DNA of 26,533 nt from CAZOHN01 sp964579325 (GTDB lineage Bacteria > Pseudomonadota > Alphaproteobacteria > Rhodobacterales > Rhodobacteraceae). Location: contig CAZOHN010000031.1 in assembly GCA_964579325.1 (NCBI GenBank), forward strand, positions 1 to 26,533, given 5' to 3'. The position numbers and the translations under genes were made by a program. Under the pieces are notes generated by a model, which did no database searches, was not told the DNA's origin, and saw only the letters and a list, made by a program, of their open reading frames with translations. Numbering within the stretch: position 1 is the stretch's first letter; each line of letters opens with the position of its first letter. Of the stretch, positions 15,699 through 22,849 are shown in pieces.

Positions 15699-16247
15699 AT
15701 GGCGCGGGACACGGCAGGAGCGGAGGCCGCGCCGCGACGGGTGGTGCGGCTCTGGGGCGCGCTCGTCGAGGGTCTTGCCGCCCTTGGCTCATTCCTGATC
15801 GTTGTTCTGATGCTGATCATCTGCGCCGATGTGGTGGCCCGCAACGTCATGGGAGGATCGCTGCCGCTGATATCCGAGATCGGAGCGCTGGCATTGGTGA
15901 TGATCGTTTTCCTGCAACTCGCCGCGACGGTGCGCGCCGGACGTCTGGCCCGAGCAGACCTGTTCTTCGACGGCTTCCGCAACCGCCACCCCCGCGGCGG
16001 CGCGCTCCTTGCAGCGGCATTCGAGGCCGTGGGCTTACTCGTGGTCGGCGGCATCGCCTGGGCGACGCTGGCCATTCTCGGCAAGGATTTCGCCTCGAAC
16101 GAATACATCGGCGTCACCGGAATCGCCACACTGCCGACCTGGCCATTCCGCGCACTGATCCTCATCGGCGCGGTGGTCGCCGCGTTGCAGTTCCTCGTCC
16201 GCATGGCCGCCGCGCTCCGCGATGCTACTCAGAGTTCTCGGCCATGA
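15699..16247 (+). CDS. dctQ: TRAP transporter small permease (DctQ type)
   Basis: A 182-residue inner-membrane protein with four hydrophobic segments (roughly 25-47, 58-78, 101-124 and 148-168), the DctQ layout. CADVVARNVMGGSLPLISEIG is typical of the family. It starts 12 bases after dctP and overlaps dctM by four bases (ATGA at 16244-16247), implying translational coupling. It assembles with DctM as the sodium-driven membrane unit. Confidence 0.92.
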   Translation: MARDTAGAEAAPRRVVRLWGALVEGLAALGSFLIVVLMLIICADVVARNVMGGSLPLISEIGALALVMIVFLQLAATVRAGRLARADLFFDGFRNRHPRGGALLAAAFEAVGLLVVGGIAWATLAILGKDFASNEYIGVTGIATLPTWPFRALILIGAVVAALQFLVRMAAALRDATQSSRP

Positions 16248-17557
16248 GCCCGGTCGAGATCGGCGCGCTGGCCACCGGGGGCCTGCTCCTCCTCATCGCC
16301 CTCGGCCTACCTATCGCGCTCGCCATGTTGTCGGTGTCTTTTCTCGGAGTGGCAGCGATCCGGTCCGAAACCGTCGCCCTGCGGATGATCGGCGCCGTGG
16401 CGAACGACTCGCTGCGCGAATACCTCTTCGCCGTCGTGCCGCTCTTTGTCCTGATGGGCCTTCTCGTCACCGTTTCCGGCGTCGGCAAGGACACGTTCGA
16501 CGTATTCGAACGCACGATGCGGCGGCTGCGTGGGGGTCTGGGAACGGCAACGGTGTTTTCGAACGCGGTCTTCGCGTCGATTACCGGGATCTCGATCGCA
16601 TCGGCTTCGGTCTTCGCGCGTGTCGCGGTACCCGAAATGGTGCGCCACGGCTATTCCAAGAAGTTCGCCACCGGGGTGGTCGCAGGAAGCTCCGTCCTCG
16701 GGATGCTGATCCCGCCCTCGCTCCTGATGATCATCTATGCTGTGCTGGCAGAGGAGTCGGTCGGACGGATGTTCCTGGCCGGTGTGATGCCGGGGATCCT
16801 GTTGTCGCTGATGTTCGCGGCCACGATCTGGGGCCTCGCGACCTGGAGGCGGGACTTCGTGTTCGACCGTCAAGGCAGTGTTGCGGCGATGGGCGGAATC
16901 GGAGGCCTCGAGATCGTTCACAAGGCGATCCCGATCCTGTTGCTTATGCTGCTCGTCCTAGGTGGCCTCTATGGCGGTTTCCTGAATCCCACCGAAGCCG
17001 GCGCCGTTGGTGCCTTCGGTGCCTTCGTGATTGCACTCCTGCGACGCTCGCTCGATGCCCGAATCTTCTGGCGGCTGCTCGTCGAATCCGGGCAGATTAC
17101 GGTCTCGGTCCTGTTCCTGATCGTCTCGGCCACCTTTTTCAGCCGGATGCTGGCGATGTCAGGACTGCCATCGGCACTTGCCGGATGGCTCCTGGATGGC
17201 GCGCTCGGGCCTTATGGGTTCCTGCTGCTCTACCTCGTCCTGGTGATCGTTCTGGGCTGCCTGATCGACGCCATTTCGATCATGCTGATACTGCTTCCCA
17301 TTGCACTGCCCGTAGCCTCGGCCGCGGGCTTCGACATGATCTGGTTCGGGGTCCTCACCGTCGTCGCCGTCGAGGTCGGCCTCCTGACACCGCCATTCGG
17401 GCTCAGCGTCTACACGATCAAGGCCGCGATGAATGATCCTGACCTGCCGATCGGAGACATCTTCCGTGGCACCATGCCATTCGTTCTAACGATGATAGCC
17501 TGCCTTGCAGTTCTCGTCGCCGTTCCGCAACTCTCCACATGGCTCGCGCGGCTCTGA
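16244..17557 (+). CDS. dctM: TRAP transporter large permease (DctM type)
   Basis: A 437-residue inner-membrane protein with about 11-12 hydrophobic segments, normal for DctM. Family stretches include ASITGISIASASVFARVAVP, SSVLGMLIPPSLLMIIYAVL, GGFLNPTEAGAVGAFGAFV and VEVGLLTPPFGLSVYTIKA. The frame runs open upstream, but ATG 16244 overlapping the dctQ stop is the natural start. It forms the translocation pathway of the TRAP system. Confidence 0.95.
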   Translation: MSPVEIGALATGGLLLLIALGLPIALAMLSVSFLGVAAIRSETVALRMIGAVANDSLREYLFAVVPLFVLMGLLVTVSGVGKDTFDVFERTMRRLRGGLGTATVFSNAVFASITGISIASASVFARVAVPEMVRHGYSKKFATGVVAGSSVLGMLIPPSLLMIIYAVLAEESVGRMFLAGVMPGILLSLMFAATIWGLATWRRDFVFDRQGSVAAMGGIGGLEIVHKAIPILLLMLLVLGGLYGGFLNPTEAGAVGAFGAFVIALLRRSLDARIFWRLLVESGQITVSVLFLIVSATFFSRMLAMSGLPSALAGWLLDGALGPYGFLLLYLVLVIVLGCLIDAISIMLILLPIALPVASAAGFDMIWFGVLTVVAVEVGLLTPPFGLSVYTIKAAMNDPDLPIGDIFRGTMPFVLTMIACLAVLVAVPQLSTWLARL

Positions 17558-17579
17558 CCCCCGCAAAAGGAGTTCCACC

Positions 17580-18107
17580 GTGAAAACGCTTCTCTTCGTC
17601 TGCGGCAGCCTCCGCGCCGCCTCCTCCGCCCGAGGCACCGTGCGCGCGCTTATGGCATCGCTCGATGGCAAGGCGGGTGGAGACGAGGCCGACATCGGCC
17701 TCTTGCCCCACTACAATGCCGACATCGTCGACGACCCACGGGTCAAGTCCTTCATCGCGCAGGTCGACGAGGCCGACGGTGTGGTCTTTGTCACGCCGGA
17801 GTACAACTACTCGCTCCCCGGGGTCCTCAAGAACGCCATAGATTGGGCCTCGCGCCCCGGCTACAATTCGGTCTTCAAGGACAAGCCTTGCCTCGTCGTC
17901 ACGACCTCGGGCGGCGCGCTCGGCGGGGTCCGTGCGCAGGGTCACCTCAAGCAGGTGCTGACCGCGCTTCTCGCCCGGACCTTCGCGTGGCAGGAAATCG
18001 TCGTACCCTTCGCCAACGACAAGATGAAGGACGGCGTGCTGGCAGACGCGGCCATCCTCGACTTCACGGGCAAGGCACTCGACGCCTTTCTCGCTTCGCT
18101 TGACTGA
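17580..18107 (+). CDS. NAD(P)H-dependent FMN reductase
   Basis: A 175-residue flavodoxin-fold reductase of the NADPH-dependent FMN reductase family. The FMN phosphate loop is LFVCGSLRAASSARGTV near the start, and VTPEYNYSLPGVLKNAIDWASRP is the family signature near residues 64-86. It uses NAD(P)H to reduce FMN or a quinone in the cytoplasm. The GTG at 17580 is chosen because AAAAGGAG lies just upstream and the fold begins there; the in-frame ATG at 17505 lies inside dctM. It is last in the operon, 22 bases after dctM. It could feed a flavin-dependent monooxygenase (none in the window) or reduce a quinone by-product. Confidence 0.9.
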   Translation: MKTLLFVCGSLRAASSARGTVRALMASLDGKAGGDEADIGLLPHYNADIVDDPRVKSFIAQVDEADGVVFVTPEYNYSLPGVLKNAIDWASRPGYNSVFKDKPCLVVTTSGGALGGVRAQGHLKQVLTALLARTFAWQEIVVPFANDKMKDGVLADAAILDFTGKALDAFLASLD

Positions 18108-18134
18108 CAGCGAGGCAAGGACGGCGGACAGTCG

Positions 18135-18950
18135 CTACATCGCACTCGGGAAGAACAACTGCTCGCCACCGACAGTGAAGCTCGCGATGGCTGACTGGCC
18201 CGCCTCCGACACGATCCAGTCGATGAAGGCCTGGCCGGACCCGGACTTGACGTGGGGATGTATCTCAGGGTTCACGAGGATGATTCCATACGGGTTGAAC
18301 AGGGACGGATCACCCTCCGAGACGATCTCGAGCGGGCCGCGGTTCGAAAAGGACAGCCAGGTCCCGCGGTCGGTCAGCGCATAGGCTGGTACCTGAACCG
18401 CGGTATTCAGAGTTGCACCCATCCCTGACCCGGTCGAGAGATACCAGTCGCCCGAGGGCTCGATCCCGGCAGCGCTCCAGAGGTTCTTCTCGGCCACGTG
18501 AGTGCCGCTGTCGTCCCCCCGCGAGGCGAAAGGAGCACTTGCGTCGGCAATTGCCGCCATCGCTGCTGCGGCCGTCACGGCGCCCCGTACGCTTGCCGGA
18601 TCGTCACCCGGACCGACAATGACGAAGTCGTTGTACATCACGTCGAACCGCTGCACGCCCCAGCCTTCTGCGACGAAGGCCTCCTCCTGGGCCCGGGCAT
18701 GGACGAGTACCACATCGGCATCCCCCCTGCGGCCGGTTTCCAGCGCCTGTCCTGTCCCTTGTGCCACAACCCGCACCTCGATCCCGGTCTCGGCCTGGAA
18801 GATCGGAAGGATGTGCCCGAAGAGCCCCGAATTCTCGGTCGAGGTCGTCGAGGCGACCGTGATGAAATCCTGCGCGGCCGCCGGCAGCGCAGCCAGCAGC
18901 GCAAGGCCCGAGGCGGCGGCGGCAAGGATGAAGCGGTGGCTATGGATCAT
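18135..18950 (-). CDS. tupA: Tungstate ABC transporter substrate-binding protein
   Basis: A 271-residue periplasmic oxoanion-binding protein with a signal peptide ending ALPAAA before QD. TupA marks are VASTTSTENSGLF at the mature N-terminus, ARRGD-like GRRGDADVVLVHA, and FASRGDDSGTHVAEK, the anion-binding loops. The length is normal. It is encoded last in the transporter operon, 16 bases after tupC, whereas tupA is usually first. Molybdate-specific ModA has different signatures, so tungstate is the better call. It is convergent with the FMN reductase gene, with only 27 bases between. Confidence 0.92.
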   Translation of the reverse strand: MIHSHRFILAAAASGLALLAALPAAAQDFITVASTTSTENSGLFGHILPIFQAETGIEVRVVAQGTGQALETGRRGDADVVLVHARAQEEAFVAEGWGVQRFDVMYNDFVIVGPGDDPASVRGAVTAAAAMAAIADASAPFASRGDDSGTHVAEKNLWSAAGIEPSGDWYLSTGSGMGATLNTAVQVPAYALTDRGTWLSFSNRGPLEIVSEGDPSLFNPYGIILVNPEIHPHVKSGSGQAFIDWIVSEAGQSAIASFTVGGEQLFFPSAM

Positions 18951-18966
18951 GTCTCTTTCCCTTCGG

Positions 18967-19698
18967 TTACCAGATCAGGTCGCCCGCCAGAAAGGCGCGG
19001 GCCTCGGCGGTCTGCGGACCCGCGAAGAAGTCTGCGGCCGGGGCGTGTTCGATCAGCCGTCCTTGGTGCAGGAAGGCCACGTCCTCGGCCAGACGCCGGG
19101 CCTGCCCGAGGTTGTGGGTGGTCATGACGATAGTGATGCCGTCGTCCGAGAAACGCTCGATCATCTCCTCGATGACGCGCGTCGCCGAAGGGTCGAGCGC
19201 AGAGGAAGGCTCGTCAAGGAACAGCACCTGCGGTGCCATTGCCCAGGCCCGCGCCAGCGCCAGCCGTTGCTGCTCGCCCCCTGACAGGAGGCGTGCCGGC
19301 CGCTGTGCCAAAGGCATCAGCCCGAACCGGTCGAGCGTGCGCGCGACCGTCTCGCGGCGCGCGGTCGCCGACGTTCCCCGCAGGGCGAGCGGGTAGTCGA
19401 CGTTTGCGGCGACTGTCCGGCGCAGCAGGACTGGCCGCTGGAACACCAGAGCCTGGTCCAGAGGGTGCAGCGTGCCGTCGGCCCACTCCCGGCGGCCCGC
19501 GGTCGGCTCGATCAAGCCGTGGCAAAGCCGGAGCAGCAGCGTCTTGCCCGCGCCATTCGCACCCAGGATCACCAGCCGCCGTCCTGGGGCGACCGTGAGC
19601 GTGATGTCCGACAGGAGCCGCGTCCCGCCCACCTCGTAGCACACGCCCTCCAGGCGCAGCGGGAGTATCGCGGGGGAAAGGCCGCGCTGGGGTTTCAT
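18967..19698 (-). CDS. tupC: Tungstate ABC transporter ATP-binding protein
   Basis: A 243-residue ATPase with Walker A LGANGAGKT, Q-loop VFQRPVLLRRTV, signature LLSGGEQQRLALARAWA, Walker B VLFLDEPSSALD and the switch histidine in MTTHNLGQ. LVFQRPVLLRRTV with a following NVDYPLALRG is characteristic of the TupC/ModC-like group. The start ATG overlaps the tupB stop by four bases (19695-19698). The frame is open far upstream through tupB, which is only a shadow. Confidence 0.93.
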   Translation of the reverse strand: MKPQRGLSPAILPLRLEGVCYEVGGTRLLSDITLTVAPGRRLVILGANGAGKTLLLRLCHGLIEPTAGRREWADGTLHPLDQALVFQRPVLLRRTVAANVDYPLALRGTSATARRETVARTLDRFGLMPLAQRPARLLSGGEQQRLALARAWAMAPQVLFLDEPSSALDPSATRVIEEMIERFSDDGITIVMTTHNLGQARRLAEDVAFLHQGRLIEHAPAADFFAGPQTAEARAFLAGDLIW

Positions 19699-20390
19699 CC
19701 CAGACGTCCCCGCGCCCATTGCCCCGCCCCCCAGGCCATCGCGTTCAGCGTCAGCGTCAGCCCCATCAGTATTATCCCGAGGGCAACCGCGAGCCCGAGG
19801 TTGCCGCGCGCCGTCTCCAGAGTGATCGCGGTGGTCATCGTGCGGGTATGGCCCGCGATATTTCCACCCACGATCAGCACCGCGCCGACTTCCGCGCTCG
19901 CCCGCCCGAACCCCGCCAGCACGCCCGTCAGCAGGCTTACCCGCCCATCCCACAGCAGAGTCGGCACCGCGCGCAGCCGCCCCGCGCCAAGGCTGCGCAA
20001 CTGCTCGCCGTATTCCGCCCAAAGGTCCTCCACGACCGACCGGGTGAGCGACACCACTATGGGCAGGATCAGGAGCGTCTGGGCAATGATCATTGCGGTG
20101 GGTGTGAACAGGAGTGCCAGAGGACCGAGCGGACCCGACCGCGACAGCACCAGATAGACGACAAGGCCCGCCACTACCGGCGGAAGCCCCATAAATGCGT
20201 TGAACAGCACGATCACAACGGCCCGACCCGGAAACCTCGCAAGCGCCAGCCCCGCGCCGAGCGGCAGGCCGATCAGGCAGGCGATCGCGACAGCCGTCAG
20301 CGTCACACGCAGACTGAGCCCGATGATCTGAACCAGGGCGGCGTCGCCTGTGGCAATCAGTCTGAGTGCGGTCGCGAAGGGGCCGTCCAC
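19695..20390 (-). CDS. tupB: Tungstate ABC transporter permease
   Basis: A 231-residue inner-membrane permease with five to six hydrophobic segments and the EAA-type motif RSLGAGRLRAVPTLLWDGRVSLL. NAFMGLPPVVAGLVVYLVLSRSGPLG is typical of TupB. GTG 20390 is preferred because AAGGAA lies seven bases upstream and the protein then starts MDGPFATALRL, as TupB proteins commonly do; the ATG at 20405 has no visible ribosome site. First gene of the tupB-C-A operon, divergent from the taoR-like regulator. Confidence 0.9.
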   Translation of the reverse strand: MDGPFATALRLIATGDAALVQIIGLSLRVTLTAVAIACLIGLPLGAGLALARFPGRAVVIVLFNAFMGLPPVVAGLVVYLVLSRSGPLGPLALLFTPTAMIIAQTLLILPIVVSLTRSVVEDLWAEYGEQLRSLGAGRLRAVPTLLWDGRVSLLTGVLAGFGRASAEVGAVLIVGGNIAGHTRTMTTAITLETARGNLGLAVALGIILMGLTLTLNAMAWGAGQWARGRLG

Positions 20391-20445
20391 CGGAATTCCT
20401 TGCATTTTGACGTGGCAATGAAACAGAAAGCAGATTACTATTCAA

Positions 20446-20474
20446 ACATGTAATTCTTGCAGGAGTTTACATGT
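20446..20474. promoter_or_regulatory. Candidate operator of the TaoR-like regulator
   Basis: ACATGTAA (20446-20453) and TTACATGT (20467-20474) form a perfect 8-bp inverted repeat with a 13-base spacer in the short tupB-taoR intergenic region. The right arm includes the regulator's start codon. Binding here could repress both the tup operon and the regulator. TaoR proteins are known to repress tupABC in Desulfovibrio; that this repeat is the site is inference. Confidence 0.45.
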
Positions 20475-21406
20475 CGATGCAGGAGAAGCAGGCCGAAGTG
20501 CCGATCCGGACCATCGATGCCCGGCAGCCATCCTTCCCGATGATGACCACCGGAGAAGTCGCGGACTACCTCCGGGTCAAGGAGCGCACGATCTATGAGA
20601 TGGTCGCGCGCCAGACGATCCCGTTCAGCCGCGCTACGGGCAAGCTCCTCTTCCCCCGGCGGCTGGTTGATGCCTGGCTCGAGGCGCAGACCGAACTCCC
20701 TGCGACAGGCATCGCCCCGCCACCGCCGATCTACGCAGGATCGAATGACCCGCTTCTCGAATGGGCGCTGAGGCAGTCGGGCAGCGGCCTCGCCGTGCTC
20801 GCCTCGGGATCAACCCACGGGCTCGAAGACGTCGCCCAAGGACGCGCAGTGTTGGCGGGCTGTCACCTGCTTGACCCGGAAAGCGGCGTCTGGAACCTCG
20901 CCTCCGTCGCAGCGCACCTGCCGGGGTCGACCCATGTCGTCATCCACTGGGCGCGGCGCACCCAGGGCCTGATCTGCGCGTCGGGCAACCCACTCGGCAT
21001 CACCGGGCTACGCGACGCCGTCGGTCGAGGACTGCGGTTCGCCACACGGGTCGCGGGCGCGGGCTCGCAGCGACTTCTCGATGTGCTGCTCTCCCGCGAG
21101 GGTCTTGCCACCTCCGACCTCGCCACCGCCGAGCGTCCGGCCGAAACCCACGCCGATCTCGCTGCCCTGATCGACACCGGAGAGGCCGACTGCGGCCTTG
21201 GGCTGCAGGCCGCTGCAGGGTCCCTCGGCTTCCTCCCGCTCGTCGCCGACGAAGGCTTCGACCTCGTGATGCGCCGCCGCGACTACTTCGAGCCTCCTGT
21301 TCAGACCCTGCTCAGGTTCACGCGAACCGACAGCTTCCTCCGCCGCGCCGCCCATCTCGGCGGCTACGACCTCACCGACAACGGCTCAGTGCGGTGGAAT
21401 GGCTGA
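20471..21406 (+). CDS. Excisionase-type HTH regulator with PBP-like domain (TaoR-like, tungstate/molybdate)
   Basis: A 311-residue regulator. An excisionase-like MerR-type HTH spans about residues 25-73 (MTTGEVADYLRVKERTIYEMV then FPRRLVDAWLE). The rest is a periplasmic-binding-protein-like sensor domain without a signal peptide, as in the family containing TaoR of Desulfovibrio vulgaris, which responds to tungstate and controls tupABC and a tungstoenzyme. The HTH has the family's conserved IYEMVARQTIPFSR turn. ATG 20471 follows AGGAG by five bases; a second ATG at 20477 is possible. It is divergent from tupB, so control of tungstate uptake is very likely. No tungstoenzyme gene is in the window. 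Confidence 0.88.
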   Translation: MSMQEKQAEVPIRTIDARQPSFPMMTTGEVADYLRVKERTIYEMVARQTIPFSRATGKLLFPRRLVDAWLEAQTELPATGIAPPPPIYAGSNDPLLEWALRQSGSGLAVLASGSTHGLEDVAQGRAVLAGCHLLDPESGVWNLASVAAHLPGSTHVVIHWARRTQGLICASGNPLGITGLRDAVGRGLRFATRVAGAGSQRLLDVLLSREGLATSDLATAERPAETHADLAALIDTGEADCGLGLQAAAGSLGFLPLVADEGFDLVMRRRDYFEPPVQTLLRFTRTDSFLRRAAHLGGYDLTDNGSVRWNG

Positions 21407-21442
21407 CGCGGTAAGCGGTGCACGTCCGCGTACGAAACGTCG

Positions 21443-21988
21443 TCAGACCGCACCGCGCACCGCCCCGAGGATCTGGTCTCTCAGGCTGGACGGCGGGCGC
21501 GCGGGACTGTCGAACCGCAGCCCTTCCTCGAGATGGCGAAGATGCTCGTCCATCAGGGCTACAAGCCGGTCGCTGTCTCCCAGCTCCAGCGCATCCACGA
21601 TCCNNNNNNNNNNNNNNNNNNNNNNNNNNNNNNNNNNNNNNNNNNNNNNNNNNNNNNNNNNNNNNNNNNNNNNNNNNNNNNNNNNNNNNNNNNNNNNNNN
21701 NNNGCGCGTGGCATTCCGGGCGATCGTCCGCTCGACCGCGCGCCGGGCCTGGAACACCTCCCGCGCCTCGTCCGGCGACGGGGTCGTCACGTAGGCCCCC
21801 CGGTTCGGGATCAGTTCCACCACCTGCTGCGCCGCGAGCGATGCGAGCGCCCGGCGCACGTTCGCTCGATTGCAGTCGAAGAGTTCGCTCAACGCCTGCT
21901 CGCCGAGCTTGGTGCCAGCCGGTAGTCGCTGCTCGGCCACGGCCTCGATGATCGAGGCGACGATCATGTCCTCGGGAGAGTCGGTCAT
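21443..21988 (-). CDS. GntR-family regulator (FCD type), interrupted by assembly gap
   Basis: A DNA-binding regulator with an N-terminal winged HTH (GTKLGEQALSELFDCNRANVRRALASL, about residues 25-51) and the start and end of an FCD domain (EVFQARRAVERTIARNATR before the gap, LVALMDEHLRHLEEGLRF after it). As assembled, it spans 181 codons including 33-34 undefined ones, shorter than the usual 210-230 residues, so the real gap may be larger than 100 bases. The frame is kept across the N run, which may be chance. Divergent from the racemase-permease operon, it is probably its regulator. Confidence 0.8.
   Translation of the reverse strand: MTDSPEDMIVASIIEAVAEQRLPAGTKLGEQALSELFDCNRANVRRALASLAAQQVVELIPNRGAYVTTPSPDEAREVFQARRAVERTIARNATRXXXXXXXXXXXXXXXXXXXXXXXXXXXXXXXXXXIVDALELGDSDRLVALMDEHLRHLEEGLRFDSPARPPSSLRDQILGAVRGAV
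21604..21703. other. Assembly gap (100 N)
   Basis: Exactly 100 undefined bases, the conventional placeholder for a gap of unknown length between contigs. It falls within the FCD domain of the GntR gene, so its true size could differ and the order of the two flanking contigs rests on the assembler's linkage. Confidence 0.97.
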
Positions 21989-22047
21989 CGCGGGTCCGGC
22001 CGGTTGCGCTTGTCCCGTTCAAGCTAGGCATCCGCCAAGCCGCTGAC

Positions 22048-22106
22048 AATGATGACAAAGATATTCTTGCTTTGTCATCATTTATTGTTAACAATCTATG
22101 TCATCA
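22048..22106. promoter_or_regulatory. GntR operator cluster: 13-bp inverted repeat, 12-bp palindrome and third half-site
   Basis: AATGATGACAAAG (22048-22060) and CTTTGTCATCATT (22070-22082) are perfect inverted repeats around a 9-base spacer. ATTGTTAACAAT (22084-22095) is a perfect palindrome, and TGTCATCA recurs at 22099-22106. A TTGTCA hexamer (22072-22077) in the right arm is a possible -35 for the racemase gene, without a good -10. The dense repeats between a GntR gene and its divergent target suggest an operator region. Confidence 0.55.
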
Positions 22107-22122
22107 AAACAAGGAACCTCCG

Positions 22123-22821
22123 ATGGACATCCTCGTGGTCAACCCGAACTCGACTGAATCCATGACCCGAAAGATCGTCGACAGCGCCCGGCGCGTAGCG
22201 ACGCCCGGGGTAACGGTCCTTGGCGCCACGGCGACCGGAGCACCCGCCAGTATCGAAGGCCACGCCGACGAGGCGATGTGCCTGCCCGGCCTGCTGGCAT
22301 GTGTCCGCGAAGCCGAGGCACGGGGCGTGGACGGCATCGTCGTCGCCTGCTTCGACGACCCCGGCATCGGTGCCTGCCGCGAGATCGCCAGTGGCCCGGT
22401 CCTCGGAATCTGCGAGGCGGCCGTGAAGGCCGCCAGCATGGTCGCCACGTCCTTCACCATCGTCACCACCCTGCCCCGCTCGGTTCCAGTGATCGAACAC
22501 CTCGTTCACAGGTACGGCCTTGCCCACCAGTGCCGCCGCGTGCGCTCGGCCGAGATCCCCGTGCTCGCGCTGGAAGAGCCGGGGTCGAATGCCCGCGTGA
22601 AGGTCCGCGACGAGATTCTGCGCGCGATCGAGGAAGACCGCTGCGAGGCCGTCGTGCTCGGCTGCGCCGGCATGGCCGACCTCACACAGTGGCTCAGCGC
22701 CGAAACCGGGATTCCGGTGATCGACGGCGTCAGCGTCGCCACTCGGATGATCGAGGCGCTTGTCGGTGCCGGGATCAGGACCAGCAAGATCAACGCCTAT
22801 GCCTACCCGAACCGCAAGTAG
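22123..22821 (+). CDS. Asp/Glu/hydantoin racemase family protein
   Basis: A 232-residue cytoplasmic enzyme of the hydantoin/allantoin racemase group. The two catalytic cysteines that act as acid and base are C76 (VACFDDPG) and C181 (LGCAGM). The N-terminal ILVVNPNSTESMT is the usual family start. It would invert a chiral hydantoin or allantoin. ATG 22123 has AAGGAACC just upstream; the frame is open from 22072 but lacks a ribosome site there. It is 28 bases before the NCS1 permease, which likely imports its substrate. No hydantoinase or allantoinase is adjacent. Confidence 0.9.
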   Translation: MDILVVNPNSTESMTRKIVDSARRVATPGVTVLGATATGAPASIEGHADEAMCLPGLLACVREAEARGVDGIVVACFDDPGIGACREIASGPVLGICEAAVKAASMVATSFTIVTTLPRSVPVIEHLVHRYGLAHQCRRVRSAEIPVLALEEPGSNARVKVRDEILRAIEEDRCEAVVLGCAGMADLTQWLSAETGIPVIDGVSVATRMIEALVGAGIRTSKINAYAYPNRK

Positions 22822-22849
22822 ACTGCACCCATCTCTCAGGGAGGAGAGC

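Noticed and set aside
18967..20445. Single 492-residue fusion of permease-region sequence and tupC
   Set aside because: The upstream half is tupB read in the wrong frame; the ATGA overlap at 19695-19698 and the two intact proteins show separate genes.
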